Shown: positions 1 to 12,296, counted from the stretch's first letter. The stretch is DNA of 64,000 nt from Serinus canaria (GCF_022539315.1 NC_066317.1:47409935-47473934); one strand, 5' to 3'. The notes: generated from the sequence alone by a model not told the origin. Program-made: numbers and translations.

Positions 1-1115
1 GAAACCCATCTGATCACCATCTTAGCATTTTATGACACAGTAACTAGTCACAGAAATTCTTATTTCTATGTTTTATATTGCTACTGAACTGTGCAAGGAT
101 CAAAAGCAATCATTTTTAAAGGAACTGCAGTCATTCCACTCCCACAATATTTTATCTTCTCTGCTTTCTCTTTCTCCTTTCTTCTTCTATTAAAACATTG
201 TTGTTGTTGGGCTTCAAAGTCATTGGGTTTCAACTGAGGAAAACCATGTCTTTCATCACAGAAAACTAATTCTCTTCAACAACCTGAAGATTTTTATGAT
301 GATTTATCCATCAGAAGAGGGGGAGAGGAAGTGATGATTCAGTATTCTGAACACCCTTAACACAGCTCTCAACAGAAAAATTAACTTTGGATTTAAACAA
401 ACTTTGACTAAAGCCCTATATGAGCAAAAAATATGCAATGTGTATTTCATTAACTTGACTATTCCAAGTCTTGCTGGATTCAAAAACCTTCCAGCCTCTC
501 CTTAGGATAAGTATCATAGGGAATGGAAGGTTTTCTCTTTGCACTTCAAGTGTTTAGTTTACTTGACCACACAATTTCTTAGTAGCCTCCAGCATGTGAC
601 CCCAAGAAGGAAGATTTGGCAACTATTAGAGCACTTAGGAACTATAGAGGTAAGATAAAGAGTATTCCAGGAGCAAATCAGCTTAATTTTTCCTGCTACT
701 GGAAAAATTTCTTTGAAGCTGGAAGGCATGTGTATTCAGAAGATGGAAGGGGGAGAAAATGCTTTGAGTGTCCCAGAAACCTCTGAATCAATTAGTGAAT
801 ATTTGTGACCAGGGTCAGTGATTGCACTGAAATTGCAATGGAGCTCTATGCTTCAGATCAGAGCACTACCAGGAGGTCTTAAAATCCCATCAAGAGAGGA
901 TTTTCTGTCTCCATGGTTAAGCTGTTTCCACTTTAATAACTGACTAGATATGGAAAACTTACATATGCAATTTGTTTGCAAAGGCATGCAGCCAGAGGAA
1001 ATGTCAACATTTTATCACAGAAAACCCTATTAACAATATAGGTAAGCAAAATATTTAAAGTAGAGGAAAATAGCATCAGGTAAGAGCTTTAGGATTTGTA
1101 TATGTGTGTGCAAGA

Positions 1116-1154
<39 letters not shown>

Positions 1155-4100
1155 TTATTATAAATTATTATTTGTATAGGAAGAGATAGGGTTTCAGAAG
1201 TGAGTTTGTCTTTGGTGTTCTTTTGATTTTTTTTCCACAGGCCTAACAGAAATTTGGTTTACAAAATCTTTGGTTTTGTTTAAGTATTCTCTCAGTAAAG
1301 AAAGAAAGGTATGTCTCATACCTGCCAACATGAAGAGAAATTAAGCTACTAGTTCAGTAACAACACTAGATTACACTGAAAGAGTTCCAGTGCAAACACA
1401 TATTTTCATTTTTACATTAGTCAGGAAGTTTTTTTACCCTACCAAAACCAGTATAAGCATTTCCTAGTTTTCTGATTAAAAGTATGTTTTAGTAATGAAA
1501 TGAGGGAAGTGAATCCTATGGATGCCAGTACCTCAAGAATTTTCTTATTTCTTTTCAAACTACATATACTCAGGTTTTTCAATTTCTTTTGAATTTGAAA
1601 AGCAAAGCTTTAACCAAAGAGACAAGACACAGTAATAATGACATCTTACCATTTCAAATTATTAAGGCTATTGAGACTTTTTCCTCTCAGATGACGTGTT
1701 CTCATGTGGCGGAGTTTTGCCATCAATTCAGGTGGAAGAACTCGAACACCTGTTTCATCACATGCCTTTGACACTGGCTTCACTGTTTCTGCTCCTAACA
1801 AATCCTACTGACCCACACACAGGGCTGTAGGCAATAAAGCCCTCAGCAGAGGTAGCTGCCTGACTTCTAAGAAACCAGCATCCTGTTGAGTTGATTAAGG
1901 GGGTTTTTCTTTGCTTGAATGTTGTGACATTGCCACTGACTGCTAACCTGAATGTCACAGGAAGAGTTGTGCTGGGAAGTTATTTCAGATCCAATTCTGA
2001 CATGCTGTTACTTCAGAGCTATATTCTGATGTGTTGCTGTTATATTTCTGCAAAGTGTTGTTGAACTTGCTTAACATAAGTATCTGAGCTGTTTGGCTTT
2101 CTTTGTCATATTTCTAAAGTTTGCTTAGTACTAGAGGTAGTTAAAAAGATCGTTTTAGGCCAGTTTGGCTATAGACATGAATTTTTCTTGATATAGTGGC
2201 TTTAGAGGATCTATACCATCTTAAATATAGAGGTTTTGGGGAAAGAGGGTGTTTATTTAGCAGCATTTTTGGTCAGTGAGTTTGGGGATTTCAACTCTTT
2301 TGAGTATTCTGTAGTTCTGGACATCTATTACCTGATATAACTGAGGCATAGGGATTATGAAGTCTGCAGAAAGTTCTGTCTATGAACATGATAGAAGTTT
2401 TCCTTGTTGTAATAGTTTGCAACAGAAAAGGATTTTTTCTTTCTTGTAAATCATAATCTACCTCTATAAGCTGTTTTGAGTTCTAAGCTTTCTGATTTTT
2501 ACTAGCTGAGACCATATATTCAACAGATTTTCTTTGATACAAAGTATACTTTATGAAATACAGTAGTTCTTTTTTCTGAAGTTTGTCTAGATCAAAGCCG
2601 GAGCCTTGCTGATTGCGACAGGATTATCTAAATTTGCATGGATAATAATGCAGAGTGATATAAGTTACAGTACAGTATAAATTATAGCACTGTTATCTGT
2701 CGATGGTCTTCAGTGTAGGATTGTTTTCTACAGGTTGGTCAAGAGTCTTCAGATATATTTCTGAGGCTGTTTTTACAATAAATAAAAGTCAAGCTAATAA
2801 TTTTTGCAATGCTAGAATAAAATCTTCAATTAAAAATTAATACTTTTTTTATTAAATAATTTTGACAATTTCTTGCCTTTTTTTCTTTGCTGACCCCTAC
2901 ATTATGGACAGGTATTATATCATTAGTTGTTACCTAGCAAAATTATAAGACCAAGTTTGAGTTTTACATTCTTGGCTTTTAGCACTGCAGTAAGCATTTA
3001 AAAATATTCAAGATTATATCCCATGCAAGAATAGCCAACCACAAAACATTTATAAAAGGGTCTATGCCAGAGGTATGTGAACAAATCATTGCATCAAATC
3101 CTCATGTATACAAGCACATGCTGGACATAAATAAAACTTCCAATGCTGTTTCTGAATCTCTGTCTGGTAACAAACAAAACTTCAAATTTTTTTTCTGAAT
3201 TATTTTTAGTCTGCTTGACTCTAGTAATAATTGCCATTTTCTCCATGGTTACCTATTCACAGCAGAACTTCCTGCCTCCGAACCTGTCCTGTGTGAACAG
3301 AAATCTAGAGGATTTCAGATCACCAACAACAATTTATGTGCTCTCATTATAATGACCTGCTCAGAATTATCAGAGAGAAAAAAAAAGTGCATTGCCCTGA
3401 AAGTTCCAAGGTTGTCTGCAGGAGACTCAGGACACAGTTACCAGTAATCTCTGAAAGAGTCCTGTATGCAGGAAAAGAGAAGTAAATACAATTTAAAAGT
3501 TGTCACAGGAGGTTGTCTGAAGTCTTTATGGAAGTTGACAGTATAATAACATCACCTGCCTCTTGGTGACGATGGAGTGGATTGGCCTTTCTTCAGAATA
3601 ATGCAGTGCATGCTAAAAAGGTGCAAGTTTACAGCTCAACTAGAAAAACATGAGCTGCATAGTTGTTCAATAGGTGACAATCTGTAGGATGCATAGGGAC
3701 GGATGATATTCTCTATACATAGCTTCTGTGAAAAAATAGAGCTTATTTCAGCTTCTACAGAAAAAGAACTGAAAATCTTCCATTTAACCGCGCTAAGGCA
3801 TACAGACTGCAGCAGACCTTCCAGGTGCCCACCAAATGGTGGAAAAGGTGGAAGGCTTAAAATGAACAATTGACAACACAGAAGTCATTTTTGAAGCAAG
3901 GAAGAGCAGAATGTCCATGAAGATTTTGGGAGCAGGACGAAGAGCAGACTGTACAACGACTTACAGAGAAGCAAGGGCTGTGAAGACTCTCTAGCTGAGG
4001 TTGCTGAGTTAGCTGGTGCATTTTAGCCTTTCTTCTGGAATAGAAATTTGGTGATATGTGTGATTGTGGGCTTGTTTAGAGTAGATGGAGGATTCATGGG

Positions 4101-6463
4101 ATGTTTCCTTGACCTTAATATTTGGATAAAGAAGCCATTTGGCCATCTCTTGCTGAGAATGTGATTTAGCTCTCTACTGAGCGGAGATATACAGATACAG
4201 TTTAGCTGTTGATAATTTTTTAATCTCTGTTGTTTGCAGTATTCAGGCAGCTTAAACAATACTCTTAAAGAATACTCTAGAAAGCTGAGAGCCTGATGAA
4301 GTTCATAATTCTCATAGTCTGGTGGGTCCTGGGTAAAAGAACTGTGAATTTACAGGGGAAAAAAAAGAAGGAAGTATCAACACTAAATTACAGGTTATGT
4401 GTCATTGCATGCTGTAAATTGCCTTCATTAGCACTTGTTCAGGTATTCTGGCCAAGAGCTTAACAGAATACAAAGAGAGAAAGGAATTAGAGACCCGTAC
4501 AATTATGGTAGATAACAGTTTGTTTCCAGTCAAAAGAAAAAAATCTCTGCACCATATATATAGATGATGTGGTTTTTTCCAGCAATCAGTTGCCTTGTTG
4601 GCTTTGCAGAGGAATATCAGTTTCCAATGTATGATTACAAGTTCCCTGGAGGGAGGATTTTCTCCAAAGAATTGTTTAATATTGTGTCTCAAGTTAAGTG
4701 TGCCATGAAAATACATTGACAACTCTTACACTTTGACACTCAAAGCAAACTATTTTGGAGCAAAAGTCTTAATTCTCATGTCAGGTGTTTTCTGGAGATA
4801 CAATATCACAAAAGAACTTTGCATCATGCATTTCGCTGCTTTAGAGTCAATAATTTTTTCATGAAAACTTGAGCGCCTAGATACAATATGACATAGTGGC
4901 ATTTTAAAGACCTTTTAATACATTTGCATTTCCTACCTTCTGCTGCATAGGTAAAAATTACAGGAGTCCATAATAAACAGTAAGATAGAAAGGAACAGTG
5001 GTCAGAATATTGAATAGCCTTACAAGGCTATAAAGTGGGTTTTAAAAAAATTATTTTACTTTTTGTGGGTTTGAGGGGAAAATAGGCCTTTTTTTTTTAA
5101 TTGAGGTTTTTGTGTCCTTGGTGACTACTTGCTATTTGTTGGGGTTTTTTATAATTTTCAGAATACCAGGAAAAATGAACTACCTTGGGCAGGGGGCAGG
5201 GAAAAAAAGGTCAGCAAAGCAGAGCTGTGTTGTGCACTCAGTATCGAAGGCAGCAAAAGAGTTCAAGTATCATGAGATTTTAATTTGCTCGGTAAACCAA
5301 AGCATCAAAATAAACCACTCTAGAGTCCTTTTCATGGTGTTTATGAAAATGAAAGCTTATATGTGCAGAAAGACTTATTTTTCTAAATAGAAATTTTGAC
5401 TGCTCTGCATGAAGAATGCAAGCAGTATTTTATTTCACTTGGGAGTTATCAGTTCACGCACAATAGAAATGTGTGCAGCAGACGTGCAGTCATGGAAACT
5501 GCGTGTGTCAGTCTGGGATGAAATTATGCATTTTATGTGGGGATGGGTGAGTTTGCATTCAAATGAAGAACAAAACACTTTATCAATGGCACAGGGTGTA
5601 CTGTTGCAAAGCATTCACGTCAGTTCCTTATTATAATTGCTTTGTTGGCATGAAGTATTTGCTTTTCATTTTGAAGTTTCCAGAAAATATTTAGTGTGTA
5701 CATACTACAAATGAGCCTGGTAGTATTTTTCCTGCATTTTTTTCCATAGCGTTTTAACAATTTCCATAGGTTGATACTGCAAGGAGAATTGTGCTTGCAG
5801 AAGAAAGGTTGAACTAATAAATCAAGACATTTAGAAAGGATTTGAAAGGGCTGAGGTAAAGCATAAATCTGAATCTGGCAAAAGTGCAGTGGTAACTTGG
5901 ACAGTAAAAGAACACATGATGTCTTCCAGGCCCCACAGAGATGTGAACATTGTGTTCTAAACCAGCTGCCACTTTCTTCAAACAGCACCTGGTGTTGTCG
6001 GTGGGAATCAAGAGGCAGAGACTGTTCCTCAACAGGAAATTGTTAAACACCATCAGATTTTCTGGGTGAGAAGAAAAAGGGCAAGTGCCCCAACAGTTGA
6101 CATAGGTTTGAGGTGACGCTGACCCTGGACAACCTGGCCAGGTATCTTCCATTCATGGAGTCATGCCTGTCTTTAGAGAAATAGAGGGAAGAGTGTTGGA
6201 AAGTGAACATTGGAAGACTTCTCCAGAGAACTGCCAATCATTCAGTCAACTCCATCTTTTTTAGAAGTAATCTGGTATGGAACAAATACCAAGTACTTCC
6301 TTATTTTCTTGTTTCCATTTAATATGAAAGAAAAAAGTATTGAGGAGGCTTGAGAATTTCAAACGGTTTGGATTACATGTCTTTAATATGTTTTTTCTAT
6401 CAGTGCGAGACTGAAATTTAATGACTCAAACAATATTATTTTGTTGATGATACATTGTAACAG
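1..6463. other. AT-rich noncoding stretch
   Basis: No gene is recognised here. Reading frames on both strands are short, broken and of random-looking composition. Apart from one dinucleotide tract near 1.1 kb I see no repeat family I can name. Intergenic or intronic sequence is the most economical reading. Old, heavily decayed repeats could be present below what can be seen by eye. Confidence 0.6.
1119..1150. repeat. (AT)16 microsatellite
   Basis: An uninterrupted run of AT dinucleotides, preceded by a short TATGTGTGTG stretch. It is a simple-sequence repeat, likely to vary in length between individuals and assemblies. Confidence 0.95.
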
Positions 6464-6559
6464 CCCAGGAGAAGAGGGATGCACACCCACCACCAGAGGC
6501 TACAAGGTGGAGTTTGAGCCAGACAAAGGAAAAGGCTCACAAGATGCAGATCCTGCTAG
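6464..6559 (+). other. possible small exon, unrecognised
   Basis: A locally less AT-rich 96-nt segment. It is preceded by an acceptor-like TTGTAACAG and followed by a strong donor-like GTAAGA. One frame is fully open across it (1 nt, then 31 codons, then 2 nt) and reads as a polar peptide rich in Gly, Lys, Asp and Glu, including the stretch GYKVEFEPDKGKG. The length is a multiple of three with matching 2/2 phases, so it would be a skippable cassette exon. The pyrimidine tract before the acceptor is weak and I do not recognise the peptide. It may be an exon of an unknown gene or lncRNA, or chance. Confidence 0.22.
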
Positions 6560-8153
6560 GTAAGATAATGCTTTTTATAAGTGACTATCTCTCCTTACAC
6601 AACCTAAAACCAAAAAGCGTTATGCACAGGTATAAAACTCCTCCACCCCCTCCCCAGGAAGAACCATGACATTCAGAAGACTGAAGATATTCATCCCTTA
6701 TGATGGAGCATAATTGGTTCAACTACACTGATGTGAGAGGCAGCTGTCATGTCTTTCAACATGTCATCAACCATCAAAAACCCCCAAAACTCTCCCAAAT
6801 TCATTTCTGGACGGACTAGGCATGATCCATAGTGTTTCATCAGACATCGTAAAACTCCCCCACTCCTCAGTGGAGGTACTTCTGTGTTCCCAGATGAATC
6901 AAAATATATCTTAATCCATTGAACTTTATATTCCACGGGCTTCTTCCACCCCTGACAGCTCAAGACTGTGGCCATCGCTTTTACCATTGGATGTTGAAAT
7001 TGCAGCAAATAGTTCTCATTGCTGGATCCATAGGTGGTGATGCTGTTCTATTGTTATCTTTTCTTTTCTATTTTTTCTTTTCCTTTTTTTCTTTTCTTTT
7101 TTTTCTTATTTTATGCTTTTATATGCCTCCGTTTCTACAGATAATAACCAAAATGGCTTCAGAACTCTTTTCCATTGCAACCAAATTGTTCTGAAATAAA
7201 CCTGCCATATACATATTTATAACCGCCACTCACTTAGTGTCATTTCCCCCTAATCTGTCCCAAGGGATCTATTACTAAGAAGAATCTCAGTTACCCTGCC
7301 ATAAGGGGCAGGTCATAATATCATCTCTTTTTCTGGAAGTAGATTATTTTCCTATTTTTTCTTTTGTTTTACCTTGAAAAGCACTGTAACAGCACAGGCA
7401 TTTCATCATACCACTTTAGTGTTAACTCTTAAGCAAAGCCTAGAGCCTGTGCTTTCATAGAGGCAGTATATACTTAGAACAAACCTCCACAGCAGTTGAT
7501 CTCTCAGTAGGACAAATTAGAAGTTGAAGAGGTTGCTACACTTAATTAGCTATAGAAGTTGAACTAATTTCCATTGTGAAAGGAAAAACAAAAAATACTA
7601 AAACCTGGCAGTGGTCAGAGTGCATGAAATTCTGCTCCAAAAAGCTTGAAATGGACATGCTTATTATCAAGTTATTTCTGACATTTTTAGGTGGAATATT
7701 TCTATGGTTCAAAGGTTTAGGAGCAGGAGCACATTGCTCACACTTTAGCTACTCCTGAGTTCCCTGGAAAGGAGCACTGTCAGATTCACCAGTGAAGAAA
7801 AGGAGCTGAATGGCTTATAACCCTGTCTTCTTAAAACACCGCTTGAATGCGGTACCTTGTGCTGGGTGATGAGCCAAAGTCCTGTATTCAGTGTCACTGA
7901 AGTCACTACTGTAACACTGGCAATAGAGAAGCTTCAAGGATTGATACCCTTCATAACAGGGGTATGAAGGCATTGAGCTAACTTTTACAGAATCACAAAT
8001 ATCTGATAGAAAATGCAATAGACATGTATCTCTTCAGGACTCTGTTGATAACATTACCTTTTTTAGTAACAATTTGATCAGTTTCATTCCCAATGAAGTG
8101 TTTCTTTGAAAACTTTTAATACCTTATTTCCTCAAGTATGCCCTCTGTCTAGA
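6560..8153. other. noncoding stretch before the LTR
   Basis: No gene recognised. It contains the pyrimidine-rich tract near 7.05-7.12 kb and otherwise unremarkable AT-rich DNA up to the LTR boundary. Confidence 0.55.
7056..7115 (+). repeat. T/C-rich low-complexity tract
   Basis: About 60 nt consisting almost wholly of T with scattered C, in TTTTC-like units. It is a polypyrimidine low-complexity run. The short frame crossing it encodes a Phe/Leu-rich string purely because of this composition, so it should not be read as a membrane protein. Confidence 0.85.
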
Positions 8154-8403
8154 TGTGCTGGTTTTGGCTGCGGTAGAGCTAACCTTCTTCACAGTGCCTA
8201 GTATGGGGTTGTGTTTTTAATTTGTGCTGAAAACAGCGTTGTTATTGCTGAGCAGAACTTGCACAGAGCCATGGTCTCTTCTGCTTTTTATACTGCCACA
8301 CTGATACCCATGGAGATATATGGAAAATACGAAAAGACACAGATGGGACAGCTGACCTCAGCCAGCCCAAGGGATATTTCTCACCATATGGTGTCAAGCT
8401 CAG

Positions 8404-8410
8404 TATATAA
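8404..8410 (+). promoter_or_regulatory. TATA box of the split ERVL-like LTR
   Basis: TATATAA sits in the context agctcagtatataaagacag, at the place in the U3 region where this bird LTR family carries its core promoter. It is followed by the purine-rich leader and the ggagggatggcatttgtctt block. The LTR downstream is interrupted by a CR1, and its expected poly(A) region is changed to ctactaaactgtc. Any remaining promoter activity would run into the inserted element. Confidence 0.6.
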
Positions 8411-8474
8411 AGACAGGGGAAGAAGGGGGTAACATTTGGAGGGATGGCATTTGTCTTCCCAACTCACTTTTACG

Positions 8475-9559
8475 TTTTTGTTTCCATAGAATGTGTGTTG
8501 TTAGAAGGGACTAAACAAGAGCCAAGTCCAATTCCTGGGAGCCTGTTCTAGAGCCCAGCCATTTATCTGGGTGAAGAACCTTTTCCTGGTATCTAACCTA
8601 ATACTACCCTGACTCAGCTTCATGCTGTTTGCTTGAGCCCTGTCACTGGTCACAAGAGTAGAGAGACCAGTACCTGCTCCACCACTTTCCTTGTGAGGAT
8701 GCTGAAGACCACAATGATATCTGCCCTTAGCCTCCTACAGGCTGAACAGAAGTGACCTCAAATGTCTTACAGCTTCCCCTCCAGACCCTTCACTATCATC
8801 ACAACCCTCCTCTGGATGCTCTCTGATAGCTTAATGTCTTTTATACTGTGACACCCTAAACCGCACACAATTTTTGAGATAAGACTGCGCCTTATCTCTA
8901 GTGTGGAGCAGAGCAGGGCAATCCCCTCCTTAGCTAAGTGGTGATGCTCTGCCTGATGCTTTCCAGGACACAGTTGCCCCTCCTTGCAAGGGCACTGCTG
9001 ACCCATATTCAACCTCTCATTCCCCAGTCTATACACACAAACAGGGTTGCTCCATCCCAGGTGCAGAATCTGGCACTTGTTGAACTTCACAGGGTTGGTG
9101 TTTGCCCATCTCTCTAATTTGTCCAGGTCTCTCTGCAGGACCTCTCTGCCCTTTAGGGAGTTAACAGTGCTTCCCAGTTTAATGTCATCAGGAAACTTAC
9201 TTGTATTCCTTCAAGTCCTATGCACAAGTTGTCAATGAAGATGTTGAGGAGTGCCAGGCTGAGGATGGAGCCCTGTGGAACCCCACTGGTGACCACACAC
9301 CAGCTGATGTCACCCCATTCCCTGCAACTCTGTGTCAGACCCGTGAGCCAGTTGCTCACCCAGTGCCTAACACAGTTATTCAGCTGTGGGATGGACATTC
9401 TGTCCACAAGGACTGTGAGACACAGAATCAACAGCTCTGCTGGAATTAAAAAAGATTGTATCTACTGGAGTTCCTAGATCAGCTAGGTGGGTTACCCAGT
9501 TGCAGAAGGATATCAGGCTTGACAAGCAGGACTTTTCTCCTGTTGTGCTGTGCTAGCTG
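8475..9559 (-). mobile_element. CR1 LINE, 5'-truncated, nested in the LTR
   Basis: A non-LTR retrotransposon fragment read on the minus strand. In order it shows a reverse-transcriptase stretch with VTSGVPQGSILSLALLNIFI (near 9240-9310), then a decayed YADD-box region (FPDD in another frame near 9190), then MKFNKCQILHLGW (near 9050-9090), then ESIQRRVVMIVKGLE (near 8775-8820), and then the 3' UTR ending about 8475-8490. Stops and frame changes break the reading frame, so it is dead. Its 5' end stops within RT, the usual CR1 truncation. Insertion inside the LTR shows it is younger than that LTR. The subfamily is not assigned. Confidence 0.93.
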
Positions 9560-9792
9560 CGATGGAACCTTGCTTTCCTGGAGATGGCTGAACACCTGCC
9601 TGCCCATGAGAAGCCAGGAGTGAACTCCTAATATTTCTTTCTTTTGTGTGCATGGCTTTACCTACTAAACTGTCTTTAACTCAACTCAGAGTTTTCTCAC
9701 TTTTATCTTCTGATTTTCTCTGATACCACTAGTGAGGGAGTGAGCAAGATGGCTGCATGGTCCTTAGTCACTGGCTGGGGTTAAACCACACA

Positions 9793-11384
9793 GGACTAGA
9801 TTATAGCTTTTTATAGCTACATGCCTGGATAGTGCTGTGGTTGCTACACATGTCAGCAGTAAAAATGAAACATTTAAATTCAGCTAGACCAGTGACAGTA
9901 GTTGGAATGTCAGCTGTAGCTCACTGCAGCACCCAGAGTGTGTTTCTGAGGCCCATGTAATTTATGTCCCAGAAATGCTTTTGCACATAAAAAAAAGCTG
10001 ATGCTGCTGTGCCTTCACCATTTCGGTGGTATATCCCCATGTCAATTGAGATTTCACTTTGTGGTTCACGGCAGAAATGACACGTGCTAGCAGCCAGACC
10101 ATGTTCTGTGACATGTTCTGTCCCTGCTCCTGTATATTGGCATGTGTTTGCAGGTGGGAGATGATTCAGAATCAAAGGCTTTAATAAGGCAGGCTAAATG
10201 CCCAGCTCTATTATTCCAGGATGACCCTTCCATTTACCTGTAAAATTTCTGAAAGTGCAATGTGGGTTGTATTGAGAAAAGCAATAGGTTTTTTGTGGTC
10301 ACAAAATGGGATAACTGCTACATAAATGTTGCTAATCAAGGACTGCTAAATAGTGTATTTAAATTATTTAAGTACTAATACCTAAGTATGGATAATTTGT
10401 CTAAGAATATTACCTATTTCTTTTACAGAACATTAGCAATCATTTCAGCCTCACCAAATACAGCAGTATTTATTCTTTTTCAAGCTGTGTAAAATCATTC
10501 CAAATCATATCTTCTCTTTATATGAAAAAAAGAATATTAGCTTAGATTTTTAAGAAAGATGTACAAGAAATTTACAGGCCTCATTTCTCTTGTAGGATAA
10601 CCTTTAAAAATTAGTATCTAGCTGCTTATTTATGCTGATGGATGTTATACTCAGAATTTCACAGTCAATCAAGAAATTGAAAACAGATTTACTACACAAT
10701 AAATAGGATGATACCAAACTAAAATGCAGTCAATTTAAGAAAATTACTCTAAAGTATTTTGAGGGGTTATATTTTTGAATATTACTGCTGTTTTTTCCAG
10801 TATTATTATTTATTATTATGTGCTTTTGTTGCATTTTCTTAGTTTTGAACATTCTCCTCACTCCTGAAGCTTTGTGAAAAACTCTCACAAGCAAGGCAGA
10901 ATATTGACTGATGGATCACATCTGTAAGAGAGAAACTAATGGCTTTAGATTGTTCACTTATGTCGACTGAATAAATGAACAAAGGGAAAAAACATAAATA
11001 GTAATGCTATGGATGGTGTGGCATGGAGGAGAAAAAATATATTTCAGAAAAAAATAATGGTTGTTAAGTTGATGGCTCATGACTGGCATGTGTTTTTTCA
11101 GCTTTGAAAGAATATTATTTCAATACCTTAACAGGGAGAAAAGAGAATTGTAATTATTAAAAAGCTAAGGATTGGGAGCTAATCTTCTATTTCAAAGTGA
11201 ACAGATATACTTGTTGTTTTCTTGAATGCATGGAAAGTAAATTACAGTAGTGGACTATTTATATTAATCTGATTTCTTTATTTTTATATGCAGGAAATTT
11301 ATTTTTTTCATTCTTTTCACACATTAATGCCATCTTCCCTATGTGGTGTGTTTTAACTCTTGGTAAGATGGGTTTGCCTCTTGC
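9793..11384. other. AT-rich noncoding stretch
   Basis: Nothing recognisable between the LTR and the GC-rich island. There are no long frames, and base composition falls to strongly AT-rich towards 10.3-11.3 kb, which makes the island edge abrupt. Confidence 0.6.
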
Positions 11385-11578
11385 TTGCTGGAAGCTGCTC
11401 TGCTCCAGGGCCGGCACCCAGCCGGGCTGTGCGGACCGGGCACCGCCGAGAGCCCTTCCCTGAGCACTTGGTGGGTCTTGGTGTGTCCAGGGCTATGTTG
11501 GACACTCGGGAAAACAGATTCCTTCCAACCGGGGGCACCTTGGGTGGGGAGAGGGTGGCCCCGGGGCACGTGGCTGGG

Positions 11579-11629
11579 TGTCCCTTTGTGACACCATGTA
11601 GAAGTTACACTGTGTCACCGAAAGGGACA
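11579..11629. repeat. Inverted repeat plus third direct copy
   Basis: The left arm TGTCCCTTTGTGACAC (11579-11594) pairs with the right arm GTGTCACCGAAAGGGACA (11612-11629), allowing a 2-nt bulge and a 17-nt loop. A third copy, CCCTTTGTGACAC, follows in direct orientation at 11644-11656. Three copies of the motif within 80 bp of CpG-rich DNA suggest a clustered protein-binding site or debris of repeat expansion. No known factor is assigned. Confidence 0.8.
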
Positions 11630-11776
11630 GCGTGTCTGAGCAGCCCTTTGTGACACGCGCTGACATAGGTGCTGGCAGCGCCGTGGCCACGCCAGAGTGC
11701 TCGGTGCACGCGACGGGGCAGGACGTGACAGAGCGGTGCTGTGAGGCGTCCCCGCACAGCCGGCTTGTTCGTTGCT

Positions 11777-12105
11777 GACCCAGAGCTTTTCCGAGGCATT
11801 CCTCCTGCGGCTGGCCTCACGGCCAGACCTCAGAATTCAGTGACCAAGAGTTTTTTGGAGGCATATCCCAGTCCTGCAGCCGGTGCCCTCGTGGCCAGGC
11901 TGTGGGACTTGGTGACCTCCATCGTTCGCGAGGAGTCTCCTGTCATTGTGGCAGGAGCCCTCGAGAACCGACTTCAGGACTTGCTGTCCTGGAGCCTTCC
12001 TGAGGCCCCTCTGTTGCAGGTACCTGCAAGGCACGACTGCAGCACTCGCTGACTCTGACCTTTGCTGAGGCATCTGTCTCGAAGGTGCCCTCGAGGTCAG
12101 AAAGC
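11777..12105 (+). repeat. Imperfect tandem repeat, 65-72 bp units
   Basis: Units begin near 11777, 11842, 11914, 11986 and 12051, with a possible partial unit before the first. Shared pieces are a GACC- or GTCC-like start, a GAGGC/GAGG core, a GGTGCCCTCG- or GGAGCCCTCG-like block and a CTTGGTGACC- or CTTGCTGTCC-like end. Units 2 and 3 are 72 bp, so one frame stays open and gives a loose 24-residue periodic peptide (xxFxExxPxxxAGALxxRLxDLx) ending at a stop near 12052. Divergence between units is high, so this is an old minisatellite or a decayed repeat-coding sequence. Confidence 0.6.
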
Positions 12106-12108
12106 GGG

Positions 12109-12226
12109 ATGGCAGGCAGAGTGCTCAGCCTGCTCAAGGGGCTTCGGGGCAAGAACAGGAATGGCCCTGCAGCTGCCCCAGTGCAGCAGCCTGCAGAGCC
12201 GGAGCAGTTGCAGCCGCTGCAGGATG
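12109..12226 (+). CDS. First-exon-like ORF ending at a splice donor
   Basis: An ATG at 12109 opens 39 codons beginning MAGRVLSLLKGLRGKNRNG and continuing into an Ala/Pro/Gln/Glu-rich stretch. It runs to CAGGATG followed by GTGAGT at 12227, a near-consensus donor. It sits at the 3' end of the CpG-rich island, as a first coding exon would. The basic, leucine-containing start followed by a Pro/Gln linker loosely recalls N-termini of expanded bird maestro heat-like repeat genes, but that is recollection and weak. No following exons are visible in the window, so this may be an orphan exon of a duplicated or dead copy. Confidence 0.35.
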
Positions 12227-12296
12227 GTGAGTGGCGGAGCTGGGCCTCAGGGCCGGTGCCTGTGGCCGGCCTGGCCCCATCCCATCCCATCCGGGA

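Larger units (their letters stand above)
8154..9792 (+). mobile_element. Solo LTR, avian ERVL-like, split by a CR1
   Basis: The left part (8154-8474) begins TGTGCTGGTTTTGGCTG. It carries a TATA box and ends near the cttcccaactcactttta block typical of this bird LTR. The right part (about 9560-9792) resumes with gatggaaccttgctttcctg, then gatggctgaacacctgcctg, and finishes with the hallmark ctggggttaaaccacaca end. The two parts give about 550 bp of LTR once the inserted CR1 is set aside. No gag, pol or env lies nearby, so it is a solo LTR left by recombination. Flanks are similar (GTCTAGA before, GACTAGA just after), a possible imperfect target duplication. The family assignment rests on recognised sequence blocks, not on a search. 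Confidence 0.85.

Noticed and set aside
9201..9477. Overlapping plus-strand frames of 82-85 codons
   Set aside because: They are antisense to the CR1 reverse-transcriptase region and show no similarity to anything known. The minus-strand CR1 reading explains the sequence.
11360..11653. 97-codon frame with a signal-peptide-like start
   Set aside because: The GC-rich composition of the island keeps several frames open on both strands. No domain or splice support singles this one out.
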